DNA from: Fistularia commersonii
Lineage: Eukaryota; Chordata; Actinopteri; Syngnathiformes; Fistulariidae
Assembly: GCA_037954325.1 (NCBI GenBank)
Contig: JBBMNZ010000028.1
Location: 12,055,501 to 12,119,500, forward strand
Length of the DNA: 64,000 nt
Reading direction: 5' to 3'
In this document: positions 1 through 33,645 of the stretch, piece after piece
How positions within the stretch are numbered: position 1 is the first letter of the stretch
Layout: each line of letters opens with the position of its first letter
The notes under the pieces: model-generated
Told to the model about the DNA's origin: nothing
Databases searched by the model: none
Seen by the model: only the letters and a program-made list of their open reading frames with translations
Translations under genes and position numbers: made by a program

Positions 1-838
1 CCGAGGCGATCGTGACAGTGATCGCCACTAGAGTTTAAGGAAATCCCTTTCAAGGATGTATTTCTTCCAGCTGTAATCAAATTTTGAAGGACAAATCACC
101 CTAACAATTACCTAGTAGTTTTACAAATTAGATTACATTTCCGATCATTAAAATGGGTCAATCACTCAAAACACCTTGAACAGTCTTGAATGATAAGTCT
201 AATCATTCTGATGCTATGATGGGAAATTACTAGAATGTGTAAGAGACAAATTTTACACCAAGAAACTTTCCATTTTGTTTTTCTTTGTGCCTTCCCGCTG
301 GAAACACTATTAAATACATTTTTTTTTAATTTTCAATTTTCAATTTGATCCAGATGTATGTTCTGTATCATGTGATAAGGAAATAAAATGCTTCTTTACA
401 AAATAAACTAAAAGAGAAATAAAGATTTTTTTCTTTCTGTACATTATATTTATATTTTTCCTCCTCGATCATAAAAATCATACAAAAATCAAATTCCGAT
501 TTCATTTTTCAGTAACAAATAAAAGTTGCTCAAATTGGTAGGCAAAGTAAGTGAGAAACAGATGATTCTCACTTAGAAGAGCTTCCACTCTTTTTTACAT
601 CCTTCAAGAATGAAGTGATCTAAATACTTCTGAGTAAATATAAGTATTTACTTCCTGCAGTATAGTCTCAAGTAAAATTGTCGCAGGATAATGCTCACAT
701 GAATGGTGGTCCCAGCCGAGTCATAGTGACTTCACAGCTGGATCAAGAAGTGCCTGTTTTTTATGCTCTGGTTAGTATCTCTTTTTCCCTTACTTTGAAC
801 GCTATTTTGGGGTAAAGCAAAGAGCTACATAATCTTAC
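1..838. other. myrip intron, nothing else recognised
   Basis: AT-rich intronic sequence to the left of the last visible myrip exon. I see no conserved ORF, RNA gene or recognisable repeat in it. Confidence 0.5.
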
Positions 839-23880
<23,042 letters not shown>

Positions 23881-24295
23881 TTAATAATTGTTCAAATAAA
23901 AATAAGGTTTCTTAACCAGCAACTCGCCACGTCCGCTCGGATATTACAGTACTATCCTTCTAGTTCTAACAGACTGACCGTTCGTTTTTAAGAGCAAAAC
24001 CGGACTAACAGCGCGGAGACGTGGTGGCGACGTGGAAATGAAGAAAATAAAAAATTAAAAAAAAAAAAAAAAACACGGCTGACCCGGTCGCGGAGCTAAA
24101 CCGCTAATCCGGCTCATTGTGTGGTCGTTTCCTCCCAGTTACCGGATAAAGCATGTGATGGATCCGGGCCTCCCCTGCCGGTTGGCCCTTTCCGAGACAC
24201 AGGTGCAAACAATAAAACATTTAATAGTTGTTGTCTGTTTTCACACACTTTTTTTGTGAATGCGACAGCACATCTGGCCAATACAATATGATGAT

Positions 24296-24510
24296 CCCTC
24301 TTCTTTTCCTTGAGGGTATTCCCTTCAAAAATCGCTACAGTGAATCATTTCCCTGCATCTTCTTTCACACCAATCTCTCACTCCATCTATAAATCTCTTC
24401 TTATTCCAAAACATGGTACATGTCAAACTATCTCTATCTGGCCTCTGATTTTATCTCCACAACACCTTCTATGTGCTTTCCCTCTGATGGAATCATTCAT
24501 GATTTAATCA
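24296..24510 (-). mobile_element. RTE-clade LINE 3'-end fragment, strongly decayed
   Basis: Plus-strand words such as caccaatctctcactccatc, tctatctggcctctgatttt, atctccacaacaccttctat and ccctctgatggaatcattca line up with the antisense of the RTE 3' region. Reading frame lost. It lies just upstream of the myrip promoter region. Confidence 0.65.
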
Positions 24511-24596
24511 GGAATTAATGTTTGGATTGTTAGATTCGAACAATCTTGGTTTACTCGTTGGCACTGTTTTAAAAAGAAATCACATCATTTTTTGTT

Positions 24597-24736
24597 CAAG
24601 TGTTGTTGATAAAGACGCTGAACCCCTAACTGCTCCCCTGGTGCTGGTGGACGGCAGCCTGCTGCTCGTGGTTCATCCATGATGGGATTATTGCAGAGAA
24701 TGAATTTCCCCATGGGGATTAATAAAGGAAAACATT
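24597..24736 (+). repeat. tRNA-derived SINE body fragment
   Basis: gctgaacccctaactgctcc, ggtgctggtggacggcagcc and aatttccccatggggattaa match the 7928-8147 SINE; the tRNA-like head is missing. Confidence 0.78.
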
Positions 24737-25080
24737 ACATTGCAGTCATTTGGCAGACGCTTTTATCCAAAGCGACTTACAAAAGGTGCAATTCAGTCAC
24801 TGAAGATCCGAAGTACAAGTAGTTGGAAGTCAGAAGTGAGCACTCAACCAAACAGCCATCTCAGAACCATATACATGCATTTATTCATTTTATCGATGTA
24901 TTTTTTTCCAGGGGGGCTGGGGGCTAAGTGCGATTAGTAGGGTAGTGCCTGGTGAAGAGGTATGTTTTCAGACCATGAGATAAGGAAAAATTATTATCAT
25001 TATTATTATTGCAGATTGGCTGTAAGGTAATGGAAGATGGAGAGATGAGACTCATTGGCTCTGTGGTGAGTTAGGTTTCC
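24737..25080 (+). repeat. interspersed fish repeat starting with cattgcagtcatttggcaga
   Basis: acgcttttatccaaagcgac and ttacaaaa after the opening word form a segment very common in fish genomes. The remainder (ggggggctgggggctaagtg; agaggtatgttttcagacca) is consistent with the same repeat. I do not know its class. The opening word recurs at 37705-37729 beside a tRNA-Ala pseudogene. Confidence 0.5.
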
Positions 25081-25166
25081 TCTGATCAGATGTGCCTTGC
25101 TCATTTTTCTCCTTGCAGAGAGAGCCTGTCCTCCTATTTGATCAAAACAAAACAGTCACAATCCAC

Positions 25167-26287
25167 AATGCAGCCTCAGGGGGGCACAATCCAGCCTCTT
25201 TCTGAGCCAGTCTCAAGCCCGGATAAATGCACAGGGTTGCATCAGGAAGGAAATCCGACCTAAAACTTGTTGGATCATTGGTGCCGATAACCTACAGAGT
25301 ACTGGTGGAAATTGGGCTACTGTGGGTCAAAGAAGAAGAGGCAAAATGTGTGTTCTTTCGCAGAGAGAGAAGAGGGAAGGCAAGAGTCTGGAACTGAGAG
25401 TAGGGACTTTGAATATTGGCACAATGACAGGTAAAGATAGAGAGTGGGTCTCCATGGTGCAGAGAAGGAAGGTGGGTATACTGTGTGTCCTGGAGACCAG
25501 GTGGAAAGGTAGTAAGGCTAGAAGCTGAGGAGCAGGCTTTAAGTTGTAATATCATGGCACCGACCAGAGTAGGAGTTATCTTGAAGGAGGAGTATGTGAA
25601 GAATGTTCTGTAGGTGAAAAAAATGTCAGATAGACTTTCGAAACTGAAATTGGTAATTGAAGGTGTGAGGCTCAATGTTGTTAGTGGCTATGCCACTGGA
25701 GGAGAAGGAGAATTTCTGGAGTGAGTTAACTGAAGTGATGCAGAATGTACCCAGAGATAAGAGTGGTAATTGGAGCAGACTTCAATGGACATGTTGGTGC
25801 GGGAAATAGAGGGGATGAAGAAGTAATGGGCAGATTTGGTATCCAGGATAGGGACGCAGAGGGACAGATGGTGGTAGATTTTGAAAAAAGGATGGAAATG
25901 GTTGTAGTGATACTTTCCAGAAAAAGCAGGAACATTGGGTACCTTATGACAGTGGAGGTAGGAGCACACAGATGGACTACATCTTGTCTAGACAATGTCA
26001 TCTGATGGAAATCAGTGACCACAGAGTAGTGGTAGGTGAGAGTGTAACCAGACAGCGTAGGATGGTGGTTTGTAGGATAACTCTGGTGACAAGATAAAGA
26101 GGACAAAGGCAGAACAGAGGACAAAGTGGTAGGAGCTGAAAAGGGAGAAGTGTTGTATGGTTTTCAGTGAGGAGTTGAGAAAGGCTCTGGGTGTCATGGA
26201 AATCTTCCAGAAGACTGGACAACTACAACTTAGGTGATCAGGGAAACAGGTAGGCGAGATTTTGACGTGTCGTCTGGAAGGAAAGTG
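25167..26287 (+). mobile_element. RTE-clade LINE, 5' part with intact 5' end, 3' part missing
   Basis: It starts with aatgcagcctcaggg, the 5' terminus of the full copy at 36834, and continues through the 5' UTR (agcccggataaatgcacagg) into endonuclease coding sequence: RVGTLNIGTMTGKDREWVSM at about 25400-25459 and VVIGADFNGHVGAGNRGDEE at about 25764-25823. Frameshifts and stops separate the pieces. It ends abruptly near 26287, before the reverse transcriptase domain. Confidence 0.85.
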
Positions 26288-26289
26288 TT

Positions 26290-27530
26290 CAGCTTTACAT
26301 TCATGCTCAGTCATTATTAGCACACGATTAGCCATTAACAAATTATTACAATAATATTCATTGATTCAACTCACTTAAGTCTTGTTAAGATGTCATGAGA
26401 GCAGGAGTGTGCAGTCAGACTTTGAGAACTGACAGACTTAATTAGCTATTAGTATTTGACTCCCAGCGCTACTGTTACTAATGGTGATAAATCATTTGTC
26501 CCTGTGCCTGTAAACCCCCTCTATCTCAATCACAGTTTTGGCTTCTGTCTCTCTGTCTTACTCTCTGATGGAAAAATACACATGTTAAACTGTTGAGAGA
26601 GGCCAGAAAGAAGGCTGTTCAGACATATTATACGCAATTCATGCAAATTTCCCAGAGCACGGCATCGAGGCCAGTGCATGCCTTCATAGAGCAAGACAAA
26701 ATGGTTTGAAATGTTGATATTTTGGTGCTCTTCATGAATCCTTGCAAGTAAAACCAATTTGAATTAGAATCATTCTCCAGTTTCTGACCTCCTATTTCAA
26801 ACAGGATTTTCATTCTGACACTCCCTCATTCTACCCCAATCCTCTAGGTTAGGAGGCCGCTGCTTTGAGCTTGGATTTGTCAAAGGTTTCTGTTCTGTAA
26901 AAGGAAATTCTGCCCTGTAATTGGTCTAGAAGTGTGTGTATTCTTTAATTTTTACTTAAGAAATTGAAAAAAAAATATTGGACTTATACAGAAAATAAAA
27001 ATTAGACACAGGTCAGTAGATAAATATTATGTACGGTAAGTTGTGGTATGTCATGGGGAGGCCTGTGGGGTAGAATTCCCAGCTGCTTGTGTTTTTACAA
27101 TTTGGAAGTTTTGCCAGCTTGCTATAGTTTGACAATTAAAAGCCCAAGTGTTTTTTTTAACTGTGCTGTATACATACACTTGTGATACACTAACCTATAC
27201 CTTCTATACCATTGCTTACTGGCAAGGCAGAATGTGGAGGCACCACCATAGAGATTGCTAGGGCAGTTAATCAGACCCTTGAGATTTTCTACTCAATGAA
27301 TAATCTTTTGTGATCTGTGCTCAATTATTGTTTTGTATTGGTCAGACATGGGAACAGAAACTGCCCTGTGTTTTGACCTGTAAGCTTATATATTATTTGG
27401 CAAGCCTACACATAGTCAAATCAATTATAGCTCTGCGTTGTCTGTGACTTTACAACTACTGCAGCTTTTTGAAATGTATAAGTGGAGTTTAAAAAAGTGA
27501 TCCTGTGCTTGAGCAGCATACAGGGTAATG
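26290..27530. other. intergenic, nothing recognised
   Basis: AT-rich DNA between the LINE fragment and the small secreted-protein gene. No conserved coding sequence seen. Confidence 0.4.
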
Positions 27531-27534
27531 CATG

Positions 27535-27640
27535 TGGAGGCCAGAGACAATACCAGCTGACAGTGGGCCAGATGCACAATACACCATGGACTGGTCACCA
27601 GTCAGTATGTCATGTTAAGCTGTTGGTAAAACACACACTC
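27535..27640 (+). repeat. fish SINE/L2-type repeat fragment
   Basis: gccagagacaataccagctg, cacaatacaccatggactgg and tcaccagtcagt follow the wording of the tail of the repeat at 20765-20998 (compare the family text ggtacaccctggacaggtcg). Short and decayed. Confidence 0.45.
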
Positions 27641-28501
27641 ACAAAGTTTCTTAGTAGATTCTTCAAAATTCACATAAATTCAGATTTAAAAAAAATCACC
27701 ACATTAAAATGCAAACTGACAGTTTAAATTTTGGATGACAATACATATGTTTGAGACATAGAGATTCTGAGATCATTTTGTAGCCCCTTAAATACCCCGT
27801 GGATCCATACAGGTTCTGAAAATATGAAAAAAATCAATTCAACATATCCTTTTTTCACTTTGTAAAGCATTACACATCTGACAGGAAGAGAGAACTTAAG
27901 AAGTGCAGACTCATAAGATGATGTTTATATTTGTTTGACTGCTTTTCATTTTTAGGATTCATCATTTGTTTTTGAAATAATCTCCTTGGTGACACAGTTA
28001 TTTCAAGGGTATTGTTTCAAATATTTCACAGATCTGAGGTCAAAACAAGGTCTGGCCTGAAAGCACCTGTTAAGTAACCAAGCTGATGTTACAACAGATA
28101 ATTTCTCAGCAGGACATAAACAACTCGACCTTTGCTGAGCACATGTCATTTTCAGTAAAACAAATTGATGCAATATTTTCACAGGCAGTCCCTTTTGGTA
28201 ATCTGTATTTGTAGAGTAAGCAATAATAAACCGTATATTTTTCTAACTTGTACTCAACTAGACAGAAGAGTTAAAATGATCCATCCAGTATGGTGCTTTT
28301 TGTGTTTGTGTAGAATTAGGGAGCTCTGCAATGCAGTGATGGTGTTTGGTTCTACATGCAATGACTGAACTACTGTTAAATACTTTGATAAGTAGAGATG
28401 AGACTGTTTGAATTTCATAAATATAATATCAATCTAATAAATATCCATATCTATGTAATACGTAAATACTATGTATCTGTTTAGTTAGTTATTTTTTTAA
28501 T

Positions 28502-28562
28502 CTTGCGGGTGGTTAGTGCTTTGGCCAATAGCATGAAGGACCCTGGTTCGATTCTGACAGTG
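28502..28562 (+). repeat. tRNA-like SINE head fragment
   Basis: gggtggttagtgctttggcc (A-box region) and ccctggttcgattctgacag (B-box region) form the tRNA-like head of the SINE type seen at 39539-39803. The rest is missing. Confidence 0.55.
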
Positions 28563-28818
28563 GCCCGCTTCATTTTAGTAATGAAAAAAAAAACCCACCA
28601 ACATTCCTTGACATTAGCCGGTCCCTGGCAAATATAATGAAACTTCAAATAGCACATTGACGGTCCAACCTCTTTACAGTTGACACACTGTTGACACACA
28701 GGGGTGCTAAACTTTGTTTTGCAGCAACCTCTGTATTATTACACTCATTAACGTCGATGAAAATCAAAATTCTTTGTGCTTTTGTTTAAGTTTATCGAAT
28801 TGCATCTCTTTCCAGAGA

Positions 28819-28820
28819 AT

Positions 28821-28854
<34 letters not shown>

Positions 28855-28866
28855 ACACACATATAT
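28819..28866. repeat. (TA)n microsatellite
   Basis: Irregular TA/TG dinucleotide tract upstream of the small secreted-protein gene. Confidence 0.85.
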
Positions 28867-29042
28867 AATTAAATATAATTAAATGAATGCGTACAATCAA
28901 ACAATTGATTTGTAAATTGTAATGACTCTTTTGGATTGAAAAATTGTTTCCTCTTTTGTAAAACCACAGTAATGCGAAACCATGGAAAGTTTCTAAAATT
29001 ACAGCAAACAGAGTTTCTCAGACATCTGATGCAAGTAGTGTT

Positions 29043-29106
29043 GGCCAATAAAAAATCTATGGTCGGACAACTGATGGACTGATTCGCTGGTGGTGACTAT
29101 ATAAAG
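29043..29106 (+). promoter_or_regulatory. CCAAT box and TATA box of the small secreted-protein gene
   Basis: ggccaat at 29043-29049 and tatataaag at 29098-29106, about 50 bp apart and 54 bp before the ATG at 29160. The transcription start would fall near 29130, leaving a 5' UTR of about 30 nt. This strong focused promoter fits a tissue-specific peptide-hormone-like gene. Confidence 0.65.
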
Positions 29107-29159
29107 AACTGAATGTTTACATGCTGTTGACTGTCTAAAACTCTTCCATTCATCAAACC

Positions 29160-30002
29160 ATGGACAGGAGTATGCTACTGGTTTTGTTGGCTCTGACGGT
29201 TCACCTGTTCATCACTGCTTTACCTTTTACAGATGCAGCTGCACTGGGAATTGATCATCTTCAACAGTCACCTCTTGAGGTGGTAAGAACATTTCCAAGG
29301 AGCTTTACTTGTCACACTAAGTCCTCAATTTAAACATGTTATTGGTAATTTCATTGTGGATCCCAATGACACAGGTCAAATAAAAATTTCAGAGGGTCTA
29401 TCCAGATATAGTTAAATTGCATTTGATACACATGATTTAGAATACTACAAAAACAGCAAGATGGAAATGTACTCAGAGAATATTGCATTGAATATCTTTA
29501 CCTTTCTTTTTTGGTGTATTTCGATTTCAATCTTTTTGATCCATTTGTTCAAACACAACTTATGCAAATTAACTGCCATCAATATAAGTATAGATATATT
29601 TTGTTTTAGTTCCAGACTGCAGACAGAAGACCCAAGAAGTTGGGAAGGTATCTCTGGAGTAACTGTCTGAAGGTACGAGGAGGATGTAGCCTTTTGGGAA
29701 GAATATATAAGGTAAAGTTATGTTCCTTTTTTTTTAATCTCACAAAATTTCTGAATGATTGCGTTTTGATATTTCAAATGGGAACAAAAAAAATCTTAAA
29801 ATTCATGGAGATAGATATCTAATTTTCAAAATGTCATCAAGGACTAGCTGGTCGATACCATAAATAACATGGCATTCTTTTTTTTATTTATGCTACTCAG
29901 CCCCCAAGACTGGCGAAGATGAATGATGTCCTGTGGAAACCAAAGAAACATCAGCAATCTGACCAACTGCTCTCCCTTGCAAAAAAGGATCAAAATATTT
30001 AA
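29160..30002 (+). CDS. small secreted cysteine-containing peptide precursor, unrecognised
   Basis: Three exons, all phase 0: 29160-29282 (41 codons, donor gtaaga), 29610-29711 (34 codons, acceptor ttttag, donor gtaaag) and 29901-30002 (33 codons plus TAA). The product is 108 residues. Residues 1 to about 20 are a signal peptide (SMLLVLLALTVHLFITA). Dibasic candidate processing sites are RRPKK (about 46-50) and KPKK (about 87-90). They bracket a segment with the only two cysteines, NCLKVRGGC, followed by SLLGRIYKPPR. This is the layout of a neuropeptide or hormone precursor, but I do not recognise it. LGRIYKP faintly recalls LGRVYRP of melanin-concentrating hormone, but the second MCH cysteine is absent and the precursor runs on for about 30 residues, so I do not make that call. 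The promoter and poly(A) signal support a real gene; an alternative donor exists at 29673 (gtacga). Confidence 0.62.
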
Positions 30003-30055
30003 AATGAAACATATATATATATATATATATGTGTTTCATTTTAAATATTTTGATC
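29988..30055. repeat. perfect 24-bp inverted repeat with (AT)n loop over the stop codon
   Basis: 29988-30011 is the exact reverse complement of 30032-30055; the 20-bp loop is AT dinucleotides. The left arm contains the last four codons and TAA of the small secreted-protein gene. In DNA it could extrude as a cruciform, in the mRNA it would fold as a long hairpin at the stop codon. Confidence 0.95.
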
Positions 30056-30113
30056 TATATAAATATATATATATATATATATAAATACACACACTCACAC
30101 GCACACGCTTATA

Positions 30114-30145
<32 letters not shown>

Positions 30146-30191
30146 TATGATATATACACGATACCTGTATATATATAGATCTTATATAGAT

Positions 30192-30222
<31 letters not shown>
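30011..30222. repeat. cluster of (TA)n and (CA)n microsatellites
   Basis: Several TA tracts (30011-30031, 30060-30085, 30190-30222) and a CA tract (30123-30144) in what would be the 3' UTR of the small secreted-protein gene. Confidence 0.9.
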
Positions 30223-30224
<2 letters not shown>

Positions 30225-30318
30225 TGTCAAGGACTGGAAATCAAGTTGAAAATATTACACTGCACTATAGTGCTTATGCAATTTGGGAAAACATATTGTG
30301 ATCACAGTCCAATTCAAG

Positions 30319-30324
30319 AATAAA
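30319..30324 (+). terminator. AATAAA poly(A) signal for the small secreted-protein gene
   Basis: First canonical AATAAA after the stop codon at 30002. It would give a 3' UTR of about 340 nt. Confidence 0.55.
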
Positions 30325-30499
30325 GGTTTCAAATTAGAGCTTGTGTGTCTTTTTACTGTTTGGTGGTATGTCTTTTGAGCATGATACAATAAAAGGAGAA
30401 AAGAACAATATGATGAGAAAAAAAAAAGATTTTAAATAGGACACAAAAATATTTGCTTCAATAATTACATGTTCTTGAAGAATTGAGGACATTGTATTA

Positions 30500-30812
30500 G
30501 GTTAGACAGAAATCTCCATGGACCGTGATGTTTGCAGAAAACATTGTGATCTGTGGTGAGAGCAGAGAACAAGTGTGAGGCTACAGGAAGTGGAAATCAA
30601 GAAGTTGAATGATTACAGGTACTTGGGGGCAACTGTCCAGAGCAACGAGGAGTGTGGAAAAGAGGTGAAGAGGCTTGTTCAAGTAGGCTGGGATGGGTGG
30701 GGAAAAGTGTCAGGGTTACAATGCAATAGAAGACTATCGGCCAGAGTGAAAGGAAAGGTGTACAAGACAGTGGTGAGACCAGTGATGCTTTATGCCCTAG
30801 AAACAGGACTAT
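30500..30812 (+). mobile_element. RTE-clade LINE internal fragment
   Basis: The plus strand encodes MRLQEVEIKKLNDYRYLGAT, VQSNEECGKEVKRLVQVGWD and KGKVYKTVVRPVMLYALETG, corresponding to the region just after the RT catalytic motif. The first part (gttagacagaaatctccatg) corresponds to the sequence before the FADD motif and is decayed. Confidence 0.85.
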
Positions 30813-30814
30813 AA

Positions 30815-33480
30815 TAATACAAGAATGTATTTTATATTTTGGTTCTCATGTCAAAAATATTAAAATGATAAGTAATTAGAAGTTCTGAACCTTTCACTCA
30901 ACCTTGTGTATCTTCAAAACAAAAAAGGTGCTGGTACATGTCTTTAGTAATTACGATTCCATCTGACAGTCAGATATCAATATAAAATTAATGATCAATC
31001 AACACCAACATTTCGTCCCTGTAAAAAAAAAAGGATAATTATTTAATGGTTTAAAATTGAACGAATTACGAACTAACCATCATCTCCCACTTAGCCTGCA
31101 CTCAGGTTCGTGGTGGAATTACTAATCCGTTAAATTTAAATAAACAGGGAAAAACGGCTATAGCTCTTTTCATTTAAACATGTTTAAAGCAAGGTCTTTT
31201 GTTCAGTAGAAAAAGAAAAAAAAAGATGATCCAATGTCATTCCAGGACTAATATAATATGACCACAAGATGGTGTCAGTTGCCTTTGTGGTTTATTTACT
31301 TGTTCATTTTTTACAAGAATTGGAGCATTATGGCTGAAATGTTATTTTCCGCTGTCCGTAAGTGTTATTGTTTACAATATAATGCTAACAATACATTTAT
31401 GCATTATTGCTGTCCAATATCCATTTATTTAACAGATGCTCTCTCTGGGACTAGTCAGTTGTTGTTTTCTTGGGACATCATTTGTGCTGATATGAGCAGA
31501 AAAGTAAAGGAGGTAGAAGGAGCTCCAGCACAGAAGCCTGGATCTGGATCTGTGTATTGCCAGTTTTGATCGACCTCATATGTCTTTTTAACCACCCATC
31601 AAAGAGGGGACTCCTAATTTTATACTTGTTATGGCACTGGTTATTTATACTGATATATTGCCATATATATTGCTATATATTGTCATAAAATTATTTATAT
31701 GTTATATTTTATGAAAAAAATCAGAAATTATGTTTTATCATCATCTGAAAATTAATTGAATAGATTGAAAGAATTGATCTTTTAAAAATCTGTTAAACAC
31801 CAGCAAGATAAATACCCAAAAACCATCTGAGGTTAGCATACAACTAAGAACCTGTGGGAAACCTACCTAAATATTCAAGTCTGCACAGTCTTGTTTGCTT
31901 TAATAACATATTATTATAAGTATTTACCTTATATTTATGGTGATCAGTTTTCAGGGTAAACAATTACTTTTTCCGGATACTGCTAAATTTGTATTTGCTC
32001 AACGAGCCGAGAGCTCCTCACAAATGTTACTGACTCTTGCATTGTCTTGGCAATCCAAGTCCTTTGCTTAAGGAGGAGCACAATTCACTCACTATTCAAA
32101 TCACTGATAGGGTGAATCACCGATATTATCCGTAAACCATGAACACCATTACTTGGTTGTAAAGATGTTGGTTCATAAATTAAAAACCAACTATATTTCA
32201 ATTTCATTTGAAGCATTGACAGCTCTGTTTGAGTTAAAATCTAGAAGTTCAATCACAAAGTCATGACATTCTGCAGTAAGTGAAGCTACTTTTGTTCTCT
32301 TATTATCTGTGACAAGCATTAATTCACATTTGCCTGAAAAGAAACCAAAAATTGGAACACCCAAGACAACCAATCTTTGTTTTACCTGACATAGTGAATG
32401 GCACAGTCCAGACATAACTGCATAATAACTTCAGGTCTGTGACAAAGAAAGAAAGCTCTGGACAGATCTGGTTTTCATTAAAAAGTGTTTGCAGTAGACA
32501 TGGGAACAGTCGCTTACCAGCACTTCTTTGTTCACCAATGTTGTCTTAAATTGAAAAATATATAATCAATAGATTCCATAGATTTCATGTACATATAATA
32601 CTTAGGCCCTAAAATGTTGATGGATTTCTCATGATAGGATATGATAAGTTTGTTTTTGTATTTTCACAATTCACACAACGCTTAGTGTTATTTTCTCCAT
32701 TCCTTGTGGTTTTAGCCGCAGTGTTCTGTGATCAACAAACCTGATCTGATGAAACTGTGCCGAGAGAGTTTACAGATTTTCAGCGTTGTTTAAAATACTT
32801 GCTTTGGCAGGCAAAGTGAGGGTTCTGCTTTTCTTTCCCTTCACGTTCCTTATTTGGTATAATGAAATGCAGTAATGACACGCTGCCAGCATACTCTCTT
32901 TATCTTCGAGGAAACATCTTCACCAGTTTATTTAAAACTGAAGCTTACTAATGAGCGAGTCATCTCACGTGATTTTTCTCCTCCAAGTCACCAAAGATTT
33001 CTAGGAGAACTAGGAGCCTGCTCTTTTGCGAGTGCAAGCAGAAGCAGTCACTGAAGGTAGGCCTGGTGTCTGAGTTGCAAACTGCTTACATTTCACACTT
33101 TCTGATGTCACCATCTCTTGCAACTAACAACAAGATGCATTTTATGAGATTTGTCGATTCTGTAGATTCATTTTTCTTTAGTTTTCAAGTGATCCAAATG
33201 TATTATCTTACATGGGGGGCTGCCCCAATTTTGTAACTATAAAACACTTAAATGTAAATAGATACTTAAATGTTAACTGGAGGAGGATGGTGGTACACAA
33301 CATTACCCCACGTGCAGTAAATTGCTTAGCATGGACAATATCCATAATTTTTTGTCAATACAACAATATCTACATTTGTCAATACAACACCTCAGCCAAT
33401 TATGCAATGACTTGTCATATCACACTCATGGGCATATATTGGAATTGCTTAATTATTCACAAGTTGTGCAATATATTTAT
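30815..33480. other. intergenic, no supported gene
   Basis: Two ORFs of modest length occur (31258-31569 plus, 32191-32415 minus) but neither shows family motifs or supported splice context. The rest is AT-rich and unassigned. Confidence 0.4.
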
Positions 33481-33483
33481 ATA

Positions 33484-33526
33484 TTTGTGTGTGTGTGTGT
33501 GTATATATGTATATACATATATATAT

Positions 33527-33585
<59 letters not shown>

Positions 33586-33626
33586 CACACACACATATAT
33601 ATATCAATATATATCACTTGTATATA
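33484..33626. repeat. (TG)n/(TA)n compound microsatellite
   Basis: TG units near 33486-33502 followed by mostly TA units. It is the target into which the full-length LINE inserted. Confidence 0.92.
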
Positions 33627-33645
33627 TATATGTGCATATATAAAC

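Noticed and set aside
29673..29711. Alternative donor gtacga in exon 2 of the secreted-peptide gene
   Set aside because: The site is weaker and would remove the second cysteine; the gtaaag donor at 29712 keeps phase and both cysteines. Left only as a possible isoform.
29700..29960. Melanin-concentrating hormone identity for the small secreted gene
   Set aside because: Only LGRIYKP resembles MCH; the cysteine spacing and the C-terminal end of the precursor do not fit.
31258..31569. 103-codon plus-strand ORF
   Set aside because: No domain, no signal peptide with plausible processing, no splice partners or promoter; a chance ORF in AT-rich DNA is more likely.
32191..32415. 74-codon minus-strand ORF with a possible internal donor
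   Set aside because: The phrase VLGVPIFGFFSGKCEL looked protein-like, but no homologous family came to mind and no neighbouring exon joins it.
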